From: Cryobacterium lactosi
Lineage (GTDB): Bacteria; Actinomycetota; Actinomycetes; Actinomycetales; Microbacteriaceae
Assembly (NCBI RefSeq): GCF_004403945.1
Contig: NZ_SOHM01000008.1
Coordinates: 124,743-188,742, forward strand
Length of the DNA stretch: 64,000 nt
Direction: 5' to 3'
Part shown: piece by piece, positions 9,159 through 17,479 of the stretch
Position numbering within the stretch: the stretch's first letter is position 1
How the letters are laid out: each line of letters starts with the position of its first letter
The notes under the pieces: generated by a model
What the model was told of the DNA's origin: nothing
Seen by the model: only the letters and a program-made list of their open reading frames with translations
The model's database searches: none
Program-made: the position numbers and the translations under genes

Positions 9159-10169
9159 CTATCGGGGCCGCCGGGCGGCCACCGGGCTGAGGTTGGCCAC
9201 CTCCTCCGGTGTGGCATCGCGAAACAGCTGGGCTCCGGTCGGCTCGACCGCTCGCCGTCCTTGCCCGCGGGTGGCGATGAGACTGGCGCCAACCGCCGTG
9301 GCAAGGATCACGATGATGACCGTCAGCGAGACGGTGGTGGGGACCTTGACCAGGTCGTGCAGCGCCATTTTGACGCCGACCCAGATGAGGATGGCGGCCA
9401 ACCCGATCTTGAGGTAGATGAAGCGGTGGATGAGATCGGCCAGCAGGAAGTACATGGCGCGCAGTCCCAGGATGGCGAAGGCATTCGCGGTGAACACCAG
9501 GAACGCCTCATCGGTGACGGCGAAGATCGCGGGGATCGAGTCGATGGCGAAAATGATGTCGGTGAATTCGATGAGAACCAGCACCGCCAAGAGCGGTGTC
9601 GCCACGAGTACCCCTCCGGTTCTCACGATGAGCCGCTGCCCGTAGAACGTGTCGGTCATCGGCACGACACGGCGGAAGGCGCGGTAGATGCGCGAGTGGG
9701 TGGGGTCGGCGTGTTCGTTGCGGCGGCGCAGCATCTGAATGCCGGTGACCACCAGGAGGGCGGCGAAGACGTAGAGGATCCATCCGAAGCTCTCGATCAG
9801 CGTGGCGCCCGCGGCGATGAAGATGCCACGGAACACCAATGCACCCAGCACGCCGAGGAAGAGGATGCGGTGCTGATACTTGGCGGGCACGCCGAAGCTG
9901 GCGAAGATGATGGCCCACACGAACACGTTGTCGATGGCCAGCGACTTCTCGATGAGGAAGCCAGCGAAGTACTGCTGCCCCAGCTCGCCGCCGAAGAGCA
10001 GCCAGATGATCACGCCGAAGCTGACCCCCGAGGCAACCCAGAAGATCGACCACCCGGCCGCTTCCCTCACGCCGATGACGTGGGCGGTGCGATGGGCGAG
10101 CAGGTCGATGGCCAGCATCACAAGGATGACGGCGAAGACGGAAAGCCAGGCCCAGAGCGGAACGTTCAT
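9159..10169 (-). CDS. TerC family integral membrane protein (Alx/YkoY-like metal exporter)
   Basis: 336 aa from the ATG at 10169. About nine membrane segments are visible. The two signature acidic motifs are 'KSLAIDNVFVW' and 'FTDIIFAIDSIPAIFAVT', which hold the Asp residues implicated in manganese handling. The family includes Alx/MntP-like exporters and proteins that load manganese onto secreted proteins. AAGGG sits 8 bases before this ATG, which favours it over the ATG at 10196. The leader carries a probable manganese riboswitch, so expression should rise with manganese. The heliorhodopsin gene follows 66 bp downstream on the same strand and could be co-transcribed. Confidence 0.88.
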   Translation of the reverse strand: MNVPLWAWLSVFAVILVMLAIDLLAHRTAHVIGVREAAGWSIFWVASGVSFGVIIWLLFGGELGQQYFAGFLIEKSLAIDNVFVWAIIFASFGVPAKYQHRILFLGVLGALVFRGIFIAAGATLIESFGWILYVFAALLVVTGIQMLRRRNEHADPTHSRIYRAFRRVVPMTDTFYGQRLIVRTGGVLVATPLLAVLVLIEFTDIIFAIDSIPAIFAVTDEAFLVFTANAFAILGLRAMYFLLADLIHRFIYLKIGLAAILIWVGVKMALHDLVKVPTTVSLTVIIVILATAVGASLIATRGQGRRAVEPTGAQLFRDATPEEVANLSPVAARRPR

Positions 10170-10177
10170 GGTGATAA

Positions 10178-10305
10178 CCCTTCCGAGAGGACGCACGCTG
10201 CGTCGTCTCGGAGGTCTTTCCCGCTCGGGTCGAGCTCACATCACCGAGCCGAGGGGCTGTACTGGCGACGATGTGATTCGGGGATACTCCCCTCCTGAGA
10301 CCAAT
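10178..10305 (-). ncRNA. Probable yybP-ykoY (manganese) riboswitch upstream of the TerC gene
   Basis: Read on the minus strand, the leader contains in order AGGAGGGGAGTATCCCC, then TCGTCGCCAGTACAGCC, CGGTGATGTGAGC and GGGAAAGACCTCCGAGACG. These resemble the conserved blocks of actinobacterial yybP-ykoY leaders, which precede TerC-type genes. The aptamer is followed at 10183-10210 by a hairpin (CCGAGA...TCTCGG with an inner ACGCA/TGCGT stem) that ends directly against the AAGGG ribosome-binding site. Control of translation by access to that site is therefore plausible. The assignment rests on motif recall and context, not on a covariance-model search. Confidence 0.7.
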
Positions 10306-10343
10306 CAGATCATGGGTTTTCCCGACCGGTCAAGAGGCCAGGA

Positions 10344-11633
10344 TCAGAATCCGCTGAGTGCCGCCGGCACCGTGTCCAGCCTGACGTTCACCGAACCGGC
10401 ACCGGCCTCCAGGTCCACCTCCGCCGACCCGGCCGGGGTCTCGAGTCGATACCGACCAGCGAAGCCGCGCACCAACACGACACCGTCGACATCCGTCGTC
10501 GCGCGCGTCTCGGGGTACCACCACTCGCCGCGCACCAGCGCCTGCAGCGCGTCGTATGCGGGCTTCTTGCTGCCGTCCCGGCGGATCAGACCGGACGGAG
10601 CCCCGAGCCACGCCCCGTGATCGGTGAGGCCCCAGTAGGTCAGCGACTCCACCGCGGGGTGCGACACCACCGTTCGGTAGTGGCGCACGATCTCGTCGGC
10701 CTGGCGGGCCTCCCCCTCAGGTGTCGACGGCCACGACTCCGGCTGGTAGTCGTTGAGATCGACGATATGTGACGGCATCAGGTCGCCGGACAGCAGCGTC
10801 GTTTCGGTCAGTTGCAGGGGAAGTCCGAACCGGGCGAACCGTTCCAGGATCCCCCACACCTGCTCTTCGCCCCGGTAGCCCTGATGCATGTGGGTCTGCA
10901 GTCCGATCGCGTCGATCCGGATGCCCGCCGACAGGCAGTCGTCGATCAGCCTTTCGTAATCGGCGGAGAGGTCGAAGTCGTTGAGCACCAGCCGGGCGTT
11001 CGGGTTCGCGGCCCGCGCCTCCTCGAACGCCAGCCGCACCATTCCCACCTGGCCGCGGCGCTGGGCGAGCCGGGTCACGGCGTTGTCCTCGGCAGTGAAG
11101 TCCGGCAGGATCACGACCTCGTTGATCGCGTCCCACAGGTCCACAACACCCGCGAAACCGGTGACCTCGCGGCGGATTCGCTCACGGATGGCCGCTTCGA
11201 CCTCCGTGTCGTCGAGCTCGAGCAGCCACTCCGGGGCCAGGGTGTGCCACACCAGCGGGTGCCCCTTGACGGTGACCCCGCGCGCGGCGAACCACTCGGC
11301 CGTGCGGCGGAGACGCTTGGTGTCAGGCCGGCCGCGCTCCGGCTCGAAGCCGCGCCAGTAGAAGGGCAGCGTCATGGTGTTGAACAGGCCCAGCCAGTCT
11401 TCAGCCAGGGCTGCAGGGTCCGGCGCCGGCTGGCCACCGAACCCGTCCGACGCGTGTGCCCCACCAGAACGCGAGGGCCCGCCGAGCCAGTCGATGAAGT
11501 CGAAGCCGATGTTGCCGAATCCGAACGCCTGCCGGGTCTGTTCGACGGAGACCGTGCTGTCGGCAACGGGCCGGCCCAGCGAATCGACCAGGCGAACGCG
11601 TGCATCCGCACAGCGGTGGGTGAGTTCAGGCAC
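10344..11633 (-). CDS. Endo-1,4-beta-xylanase, glycoside hydrolase family 10, no signal peptide
   Basis: 429 aa from a GTG at 11633, preceded by AAGGA at about 8 bases; the frame stays open up to 11753 but without a ribosome-binding site. The GH10 barrel shows 'KGHPLVWH', the acid/base glutamate in 'LWDAINEV' (Glu172) and the nucleophile glutamate in 'LQLTET' (Glu277). The last 60 residues form a short beta-rich tail. The first 60 residues before the barrel look like a small beta domain. There is no signal peptide, so it probably acts on imported xylo-oligosaccharides in the cytoplasm. No xylan-transport gene is adjacent; nrdG lies upstream on the same strand. Confidence 0.85.
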   Translation of the reverse strand: MPELTHRCADARVRLVDSLGRPVADSTVSVEQTRQAFGFGNIGFDFIDWLGGPSRSGGAHASDGFGGQPAPDPAALAEDWLGLFNTMTLPFYWRGFEPERGRPDTKRLRRTAEWFAARGVTVKGHPLVWHTLAPEWLLELDDTEVEAAIRERIRREVTGFAGVVDLWDAINEVVILPDFTAEDNAVTRLAQRRGQVGMVRLAFEEARAANPNARLVLNDFDLSADYERLIDDCLSAGIRIDAIGLQTHMHQGYRGEEQVWGILERFARFGLPLQLTETTLLSGDLMPSHIVDLNDYQPESWPSTPEGEARQADEIVRHYRTVVSHPAVESLTYWGLTDHGAWLGAPSGLIRRDGSKKPAYDALQALVRGEWWYPETRATTDVDGVVLVRGFAGRYRLETPAGSAEVDLEAGAGSVNVRLDTVPAALSGF

Positions 11634-11765
11634 GACGGTGTCCTTAGGTACGGGGGCGATCTCCCTGAAACCTACAGGCCAGTGCCCGAGCAGCCCAGGC
11701 TTTTCGGCGCACTTTCGAGGTGTGGGCACGGCGTCGGGCGGCTCCCGCTGCACCGGGCGCGAGCG

Positions 11766-12368
11766 CTAGATCAGCGGGCGCTTCTCCACCTGCTCGTAGC
11801 TCCGGCTGGCGTCGACCCGGGCCGCCCAGAGCACGGTCCGGCCGGTGACCAGGGACTTCTGCACATCGATGATGCGCTGGTTGCTGCTGCCCCGGAACTG
11901 CAGCCGCAGGTCCTTCAGCGCCTCATCGAACGGGCCGTCCACGAGCACGTCGATCAGGCCGAGCAGTTCGAGCTTGTCCGGGCTGTCCTGCAGCAGCTCC
12001 TCGAAGATGTAGCCGGTCCACGACCAGATGTCCTTGGCCCGGCCGAACTCCGCACGCACCCGGCGGGCCAGCGACAGGCACACCCCGGTGTTCAGGAACG
12101 GTTCGCCGCCGAGCAGGGTGAGGCCCTGCACGTACGGCTGGGCGAGGTCGGCGAGGATCCGGTCTTCGAGCTCAGTCGTGTACGGGGTGCCGTAGCGGAA
12201 GTTCCAGGTGGCCCGGTTGAAGCAGCCTTCGCAGGCGAACAGGCATCCGCTCACGTAGAGGCTGCAGCGCACGCCCTCACCGTCGACGAACATGAACGGC
12301 TTGTAGTCGCCGACGAAGCCCTGGCTGAGCTTGTCGGCGAGCCACTCGCCGGGTTGCGGATGACGCAT
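11766..12368 (-). CDS. nrdG: Anaerobic ribonucleotide reductase activating protein (radical SAM)
   Basis: 200 aa. 'SGCLFACEGC' supplies the CX3CX2C motif that binds the 4Fe-4S cluster of radical-SAM activases, and 'LLGGEPF' is the usual SAM-contact region. It generates the glycyl radical on NrdD. It begins 9 bp after the nrdD stop with AGGAAA before the ATG, so the two genes form one transcript. The activase and reductase are needed together for DNA precursor synthesis without oxygen. Confidence 0.93.
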   Translation of the reverse strand: MRHPQPGEWLADKLSQGFVGDYKPFMFVDGEGVRCSLYVSGCLFACEGCFNRATWNFRYGTPYTTELEDRILADLAQPYVQGLTLLGGEPFLNTGVCLSLARRVRAEFGRAKDIWSWTGYIFEELLQDSPDKLELLGLIDVLVDGPFDEALKDLRLQFRGSSNQRIIDVQKSLVTGRTVLWAARVDASRSYEQVEKRPLI

Positions 12369-12377
12369 GTCGGTTTC

Positions 12378-14627
12378 CTAGTGCGAGCCGCTGCTGCCGG
12401 TGGCGCCGGCCATGTGCTTGACCCTGGAGACGATCTCCTGGTGGCGGCCGTGCACCATCGGGCGGGCCTGCGGGTTACCGAGGTAGCCGCAGGTGCGCTT
12501 GACCACGTCACAGCTGGCCGGGTCGTCGTTGCCGCAGTCGGGGCAGGCGAAACCGCGGTCGGTGGGGGTGAAGTCGCCGGCGAAGTCGCACTTGTAGCAG
12601 CGGTCGATCGGGGTGTTGGTGCCCAGGTACCCCACCCGGTCGTAGGCGTAGTCCCACACGGCCTCGAGGGCCTTGGGGTTCTGCTGCAGCACCGGGTACT
12701 CGCAGTAGTGGATGAAGCCGCCGGAGGAGAACACCGGGTAGTCCTTCTCGAAGTCGAGCTTCTCGAACGGAGTGGGGTTCTTGCGCACGTCGTAGTGGAA
12801 GCTGTTGGTGTAGTAATCCTTGTCGGTGATGTTCTCCACCGAGCCGAACTTAGCCTTGTCGAGGCGGGAGAACCGGTCGGTCAGGCTCTCGCTCGGGGTG
12901 GAGTAGACGCTGAACTGGTAGCCGTATTCGGCGGTCCACGCCTTGGTGTGTGCGTCGAGAGACTTGAGGATGTCGAGGGTGAACGCCTTCGCCTCGGCAT
13001 CACCCTCCCAGGCACAGCCGAAGAAGGCCGCGGCCACCTCGTAGAGGCCGATGTACCCCAGCGACACCGTGGAGCGGCCGTCCTTGAAGAGGGTGTCGAC
13101 CGAGTCGGTGCGCGCCAACTGCTGGCCGAACGCTCCGTAGACGTAGAGGATCGGGGCGTTGGCGGGGGTCGCCTGCTTGCACCGTTCGATGCGGTAGACC
13201 AGGGCGTCGCGGGTGATGGCCAGGCGTTCCTCGAGGATGCTCCAGAACTTGGCCTGGTCGCCGGCGGCCTCCAGTGCGATGCGGGGCAGGTTCACCGTCA
13301 CCACGCCCAGGTTCATCCGGCCCTCTGCGACGTCGTTGCCGTCGGCGTCGGTCCAGCCCTGCAGGAACGAGCGGCAGCCCATCGGAACCTTGAAGCTGCC
13401 CGTGATGTCGACGAGCTTGTCGTAGCTGAGCACATCCGGGTACATCCGCTTGGTCGAGCACTCCAGGGCGAGCTGCTTGATGTCGTAGTTCGGGTCGCCC
13501 TCGGCGAGGTTGAGGTCGCGCTTGAGGGTGAAGATCAGCTTGGGGAAGATTGCGGTGCGCTTCTCGCTGCCGAGACCGTCGATGCGGATCTGCAGGATGG
13601 CCCGCTGGATCTCCCGTTCGAACCAGTCGGTGCCCAGGCCGAAGCCGAGCGACACGAACGGGGTCTGGCCGTTCGAGGTGAACAGGGTGTTGATCTCGTA
13701 CTCGAGGCTTTGCATCGCGTCGTAGATGTCCTTGCGGGTCTTCTCCTCCGCATAGGCAGTGTGCAGGGTCTCGTCGCCGATCCACTTCTGGGCGTCGGCG
13801 AGGTGCTTGGCGAAGTTGGCCCTGGCGTAGGGGGCCAGGAGCTCGTCGGTGCGGTTGGCGGAGCATCCGCCGTATTGGCTGGACGCCACGTTGGCGATGA
13901 TCTGCGAGATCTGCGCGGTGGCGGTCTGGATGGAGCGGGGCGGCTCCACGTCGGCGTTGCCGATGCGGAAACCCCGGCTGAGCATGCCGGCGAAATCGAT
14001 CAGGCAGCAATTGGTCATGGGCGCGTACGGGCTGTAGTCCAGGTCGTGGAAGTGGATGTCGCCCTTCTGGTGGGCGTTCGAGACGTGGGAGGGCAGCATC
14101 TTGTGGCCGATGGCCTTGCCCACGGCCCCGGCGGTGAGGTCGCGCTGGGTGTTGAAGACGTCGCTGTCTTTATTGGCGTTCTCGTTCACCACGCTCGAGT
14201 CCTTGCTGAGCAGGTTGATGATCGAGTGGTTGATGTCGGTGGACTTGCTCCGGGCGAAGTCGCGCTGGGTGCGGTAGCCGATGTACTTCTCGGCGAGGTC
14301 GTACTCGTGGCTTTCGAGCAGCGCGTGCTCCACGATGTTCTGCACCTCGTAGATCTTGATGTCGGTGGCGAAACGGCCGGCGATCTCCCGGTTGACGGCG
14401 ACGACGATGTCGCCGATCGCGCGGTGCACCAGCGGCGTCATCTCGCGGTGGATCTCCACCGCCGCCTTGACCAGGGCCTCGTAAACCTTGGTGTCATCGA
14501 AGTCCACCCGGCGGCCGTCGCGTTTGACGACCCGGATGGTTTTGGGTGCCGGCGCCGGCGTGGTCTGGTCGACGACGTCGTCGCGGGTGGCGGGGATCTG
14601 GGCCGGGGCGCTGATGGGTGAATTCAC
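12378..14627 (-). CDS. nrdD: Anaerobic ribonucleoside-triphosphate reductase (class III)
   Basis: 749 aa from a GTG at 14627. An ATP-cone regulatory domain covers about residues 30-120 ('VVKRDGRRVDFDDTKVYEAL'). The C terminus has a four-cysteine zinc site (Cys677, 680, 695, 698) and then 'RTCGYLG', whose Gly714 should carry the radical formed by NrdG. It reduces ribonucleoside triphosphates under anaerobic conditions. The upstream region contains a well-spaced pair of NrdR boxes (14660-14707), which ties control to dATP/ATP through NrdR. The overall length fits full-length class III enzymes. Confidence 0.94.
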   Translation of the reverse strand: MNSPISAPAQIPATRDDVVDQTTPAPAPKTIRVVKRDGRRVDFDDTKVYEALVKAAVEIHREMTPLVHRAIGDIVVAVNREIAGRFATDIKIYEVQNIVEHALLESHEYDLAEKYIGYRTQRDFARSKSTDINHSIINLLSKDSSVVNENANKDSDVFNTQRDLTAGAVGKAIGHKMLPSHVSNAHQKGDIHFHDLDYSPYAPMTNCCLIDFAGMLSRGFRIGNADVEPPRSIQTATAQISQIIANVASSQYGGCSANRTDELLAPYARANFAKHLADAQKWIGDETLHTAYAEEKTRKDIYDAMQSLEYEINTLFTSNGQTPFVSLGFGLGTDWFEREIQRAILQIRIDGLGSEKRTAIFPKLIFTLKRDLNLAEGDPNYDIKQLALECSTKRMYPDVLSYDKLVDITGSFKVPMGCRSFLQGWTDADGNDVAEGRMNLGVVTVNLPRIALEAAGDQAKFWSILEERLAITRDALVYRIERCKQATPANAPILYVYGAFGQQLARTDSVDTLFKDGRSTVSLGYIGLYEVAAAFFGCAWEGDAEAKAFTLDILKSLDAHTKAWTAEYGYQFSVYSTPSESLTDRFSRLDKAKFGSVENITDKDYYTNSFHYDVRKNPTPFEKLDFEKDYPVFSSGGFIHYCEYPVLQQNPKALEAVWDYAYDRVGYLGTNTPIDRCYKCDFAGDFTPTDRGFACPDCGNDDPASCDVVKRTCGYLGNPQARPMVHGRHQEIVSRVKHMAGATGSSGSH

Positions 14628-14659
14628 GCTCTCAGCATAGGGACGGGACTACCCGGAAA

Positions 14660-14707
14660 TCACTACATTTGGGTGGCCTTGGTCCCAAGTGCCGCTATAT
14701 GTAGTGG
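14660..14707 (-). promoter_or_regulatory. Paired NrdR boxes upstream of nrdDG
   Basis: Box 1 is TCACTACATTTGGGTG (14660-14675) and box 2 is CCGCTATATGTAGTGG (14692-14707). Box 2 matches the NrdR consensus (acaCwAtATaTwGtgt) at nearly every conserved position, while box 1 matches its first half well. The boxes start 32 bp apart, about three helical turns, which is the arrangement known for NrdR targets. They lie 33-80 bp upstream of the nrdD start. Confidence 0.75.
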
Positions 14708-14921
14708 TTGTGTCGTGCGGATGGCCGGAAAGACGCCACGCGATCCGGTCCCGGTTTCGGGTGCACATTTGTGCATCTCCGACGCCTCGGCGTGTCTACC
14801 CTGACGCCCGGGATCCACAAGATCGCGGGCGCGATCGATACCGGATATCCGCCAGAGCGGCAAGGATGGAAGGGGCGGGCGCCGGCCGCGTGAGACCCAC
14901 TGAACGGAAGGAACCGAGCCC

Positions 14922-16085
14922 ATGACCCGCACCACCCCGACCGTGATCGTCTTCGATGTCAACGAAACCCTCTCGGACATGTCGGCCATGAAGGCCAGGT
15001 TCGTGCAGGTCGGCGCGCCGGCCCACCTCGCCTCGGCGTGGTTCGCGACGCTGCTGCGGGACGGTTTCGCCCTCGCAGCGGCGGGCGGCACGGCGTCGTT
15101 CTCGGTGATCGGCTCCGAGCTACTGCGTCAGGTGCTGCGCGATGTGCCCCTCATGCGCGAGCCCGACGAGGCCGTGGAGCACATCATGGCCGGGTTCGGG
15201 CTGCTCGAGCTGCACTCCGATGTGCCCGAAGGCGTGCGCGCCTTGACCGGCACCGGCATGCGCCTGGTCACGCTGTCGAACGGATCTGCCGAGGTGGCCC
15301 GGTCGTTGCTGGCCTCGGCCGAGCTCGACGGCCACTTCGAGGCGCTGCTCAGCGTCGAGGACGCCGGGGCGTGGAAGCCGATGCGGGCCGCCTATGACTA
15401 CGCGGCTGCGGCGTGCGGCGTGCGCCCGGCCGAGCTGCTCCTCGTGGCTGTGCACCCCTGGGACATCCACGGGGCCGCAGAGGCCGGCCTGGCCACCGCC
15501 TGGCTGAACCGCGGCGGCGATACCTACCCGAGCTACTTCACGGCCCCCGACTACACGGTGACCCGGCTGGCCGAGCTGGCCACTCTGCTGGCGGATGCGC
15601 CGGCGTCGGCACCTGCAGATCCGGGGGCGGTCGACTCCGCGGACCCGGCCGAGGGCCTCGTCGTGGTGACCGAGGGCGGAACGGGCGGCTACGCCCAACA
15701 GATCACCGTGGGCCCGCACCGGCTCACCGCCGACGAGCCCCAGCCCATCGGCACCGACACCGGGCCGTCCCCCTACGATCTGGTCCTGGCCGGCCTCGGC
15801 GCGTGCACCTCGATGACCGTGCGCATGTACGCGGAGCGCAAGAAGTGGCCGCTGGAGAAGGTCACCGTGACCCTCCGGCACCACCGGGTGCACGCCAAGG
15901 ACTGCGCCGACTGCGAGACCGTGGTCGGGCAGATCGACCACATCGAGAGGCTCCTCCACTTCGAGGGGGACCTCGATGAGGATCAGCGTCAGCGGCTGGC
16001 CGAGATCGCCGACAAATGCCCCGTGCACCGCACGTTGCACTCGGAGATCATCGTGCACACCACCGTCGCGGACGCATCCGAATAA
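14922..16085 (+). CDS. Fusion protein: haloacid dehalogenase type II (HAD) + OsmC-like domain
   Basis: 387 aa. Residues 1-225 are a type II haloacid dehalogenase: nucleophile Asp12 in 'VFDVNETL', 'TLSNG' (117-121), Lys152 in 'WKP' and '[11 protein letters not shown]' (176-185). Residues 245-387 are OsmC-like with '[18 protein letters not shown]' and the two expected cysteines, Cys295 and Cys366 ('DKCPVHRTL'), which in OsmC proteins reduce organic hydroperoxides. An Ala/Pro-rich linker (225-243) joins them. The phase is unbroken, so the fusion is real in this sequence. A GGAAGGAACCGAGCCC stretch precedes the ATG. The partner substrates are not known. Confidence 0.88.
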   Translation: MTRTTPTVIVFDVNETLSDMSAMKARFVQVGAPAHLASAWFATLLRDGFALAAAGGTASFSVIGSELLRQVLRDVPLMREPDEAVEHIMAGFGLLELHSDVPEGVRALTGTGMRLVTLSNGSAEVARSLLASAELDGHFEALLSVEDAGAWKPMRAAYDYAAAACGVRPAELLLVAVHPWDIHGAAEAGLATAWLNRGGDTYPSYFTAPDYTVTRLAELATLLADAPASAPADPGAVDSADPAEGLVVVTEGGTGGYAQQITVGPHRLTADEPQPIGTDTGPSPYDLVLAGLGACTSMTVRMYAERKKWPLEKVTVTLRHHRVHAKDCADCETVVGQIDHIERLLHFEGDLDEDQRQRLAEIADKCPVHRTLHSEIIVHTTVADASE

Positions 16086-16092
16086 GGGTCGG

Positions 16093-16614
16093 TCAGTGCA
16101 CGCGCACGGCTTCGTTGTGCTCCACAAGGTGCCAGGTGGCGCCCTCGTCGTCGCTCACCCAGCCCTCCCAGGTGTAGCCGTCCTCGGTGATCGAGGTGAA
16201 GTTCCAGCGCACCGGGCGACCGTCGGTGCCGGTGCCGTCCTGGCGCAGCCCGTTGCGGTACGGGGTGGCGACCAGGTGGCAGTACTCGCCGAGGGTCGGG
16301 GCGAAGTAGCTCACCCGCCAGGCGCCGGCCAACTGGTCGTAGACCCGCACGGCGGTCGCCACCGTCTCAAAGCCCGACGGATGCGTGTCGCTGGACACGA
16401 TCTCCACGTCCTGCACGGCGCGCCCGTCGAGGATGAACTGCACGATCCAGGTGAAGTCGCGTTCGGTCCACTCCCCCGTGGCCTCGTCGAGCCGGCTGCC
16501 GTGCGCGGCCCAGGTGCCCACGAGCTGGCCGAATCGGCGCATACGCCCGGGGTACTCCGGGGTGGGACCGTCGGCGATCAGCGCCTCGGCAAAGCGGGAC
16601 TCTGAGGTGGTCAT
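16093..16614 (-). CDS. Conserved hypothetical protein, lipocalin/DUF1579-like
   Basis: 173 aa, cytoplasmic, no membrane segment. Regularly spaced aromatic beta strands ('LVGTWAAHGSRLDEATGEW', 'WRVSYFAPTLGEY', 'YTWEGWVSDDEGATW') suggest a beta-barrel or sandwich like those of DUF1579/lipocalin-like proteins. I cannot assign a function. It is convergent with the HAD-OsmC gene (7 bp between stop codons). Upstream, between it and dcd, lies a copy of the 61-bp palindromic element. Confidence 0.6.
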   Translation of the reverse strand: MTTSESRFAEALIADGPTPEYPGRMRRFGQLVGTWAAHGSRLDEATGEWTERDFTWIVQFILDGRAVQDVEIVSSDTHPSGFETVATAVRVYDQLAGAWRVSYFAPTLGEYCHLVATPYRNGLRQDGTGTDGRPVRWNFTSITEDGYTWEGWVSDDEGATWHLVEHNEAVRVH

Positions 16615-16669
16615 ACCTCGATTTTACCGGGCGCACGTAACACGCGCGTGAACAGGGTGTTCCACATCC

Positions 16670-16730
16670 CGCGAACTGTGACTTAAGCACCTAAAAACGC
16701 GCCCGAAAAGGGCTTTTCTCTCAGTTCGCG
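16670..16730. repeat. 61-bp palindromic repeat, copy A
   Basis: Left arm CGCGAACTGTGA (16670-16681) and right arm TCTCAGTTCGCG (16719-16730; one mismatch) frame an inner CTTAAGCACC/GGGCTTTT pair. Same length and same orientation of the inner bases as copies at 40019 and 41889. The right arm overlaps the end of dcd and provides its last two codons and stop. Confidence 0.85.
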
Positions 16731-17314
16731 AGGGGTTCTGTCGTGTCGGTGCGGTGGAAGTTCAGGTGCGAGCGGGAGGCGGTGGGGCCGCGCTGGCCCT
16801 GGTAGCGGGAGCTGTAGGCGGCGGAGCCGTAGGGGTTCTCGGCCGCGGAGCTGAGCTGGAAGAAGCACAGCTGGCCGATCTTCATGCCCGGCCAGAGCTT
16901 GATCGGCAGGGTGGCCACGTTGCTCAGCTCCAGGGTGACGTGCCCGGTGAAGCCGGGGTCGATGAAGCCGGCGGTGGAGTGCGTGAGCAGTCCCAAACGG
17001 CCGAGCGAGCTCTTGCCCTCGAGCCGGGCGGCCACGTCATCGGGCAGGGTGACAGCCTCGAAGGTGGCGCCGAGCACGAATTCGCCCGGGTGCAGGATGA
17101 AGGGTTCGTCACCCTTGGCCTCGATCAGCCGGGTCAGTTCGGGCTGGTCCTCGGCCGGGTCGATGAACGGGTACTTGTGGTTGTCGAACAACCTGAAGAA
17201 CCGGTCCAGCCGCACGTCGATGCTCGACGGCTGGATCATGTCTGGGTCATAGGGGGCGAGCGCGATTCGTTCCGCGTCGATCTGGGCCTTGATGTCACGA
17301 TCCGAGAGAAGCAC
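16721..17314 (-). CDS. dcd: dCTP deaminase, dUMP-forming type
   Basis: 197 aa. '[20 protein letters not shown]' and 'GHVTLEL' are the signature region; Glu129 is the catalytic base and Ala115 is present as in the bifunctional enzyme of Mycobacterium tuberculosis, which converts dCTP straight to dUMP. Bifunctionality here is inferred from that similarity. The protein ends a few residues beyond the usual family end; the final Ala-Asn-stop is encoded in the right arm of palindromic repeat copy A. tRNA-Gly lies 69 bp upstream on the opposite strand. Confidence 0.93.
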   Translation of the reverse strand: MLLSDRDIKAQIDAERIALAPYDPDMIQPSSIDVRLDRFFRLFDNHKYPFIDPAEDQPELTRLIEAKGDEPFILHPGEFVLGATFEAVTLPDDVAARLEGKSSLGRLGLLTHSTAGFIDPGFTGHVTLELSNVATLPIKLWPGMKIGQLCFFQLSSAAENPYGSAAYSSRYQGQRGPTASRSHLNFHRTDTTEPLAN

Positions 17315-17383
17315 GCTGCCAGCCTATCGGCGCAAGTCTTGATAGGCTGGCACGGTTCCATGCGGCTTCGGCGGCCTGGACGC

Positions 17384-17457
17384 GCGGATGTAGTTCAATG
17401 GTAGAACTTCAGCTTCCCAAGCTGATAGCGCGGGTTCGATTCCCGTCATCCGCTCCA
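17384..17457 (+). tRNA. tRNA-Gly (anticodon CCC)
   Basis: Cloverleaf read by eye: acceptor arms GCGGATG (17384-17390) and CATCCGC (17447-17453), anticodon stem TCAGC/GCTGA with loop TTCCCAA (anticodon 17416-17418), T arm GCGGGTTCGATTCCCGT. The terminal CCA is encoded (17455-17457). Confidence 0.95.
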
Positions 17458-17479
17458 GTCACCTTCACACCGCCCCTGC

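Noticed and set aside
10812..14621. 1269-codon plus-strand frame opposite nrdDG and the xylanase gene
   Set aside because: It is antisense to three clearly recognised genes with intact catalytic residues; its length only reflects high GC content.
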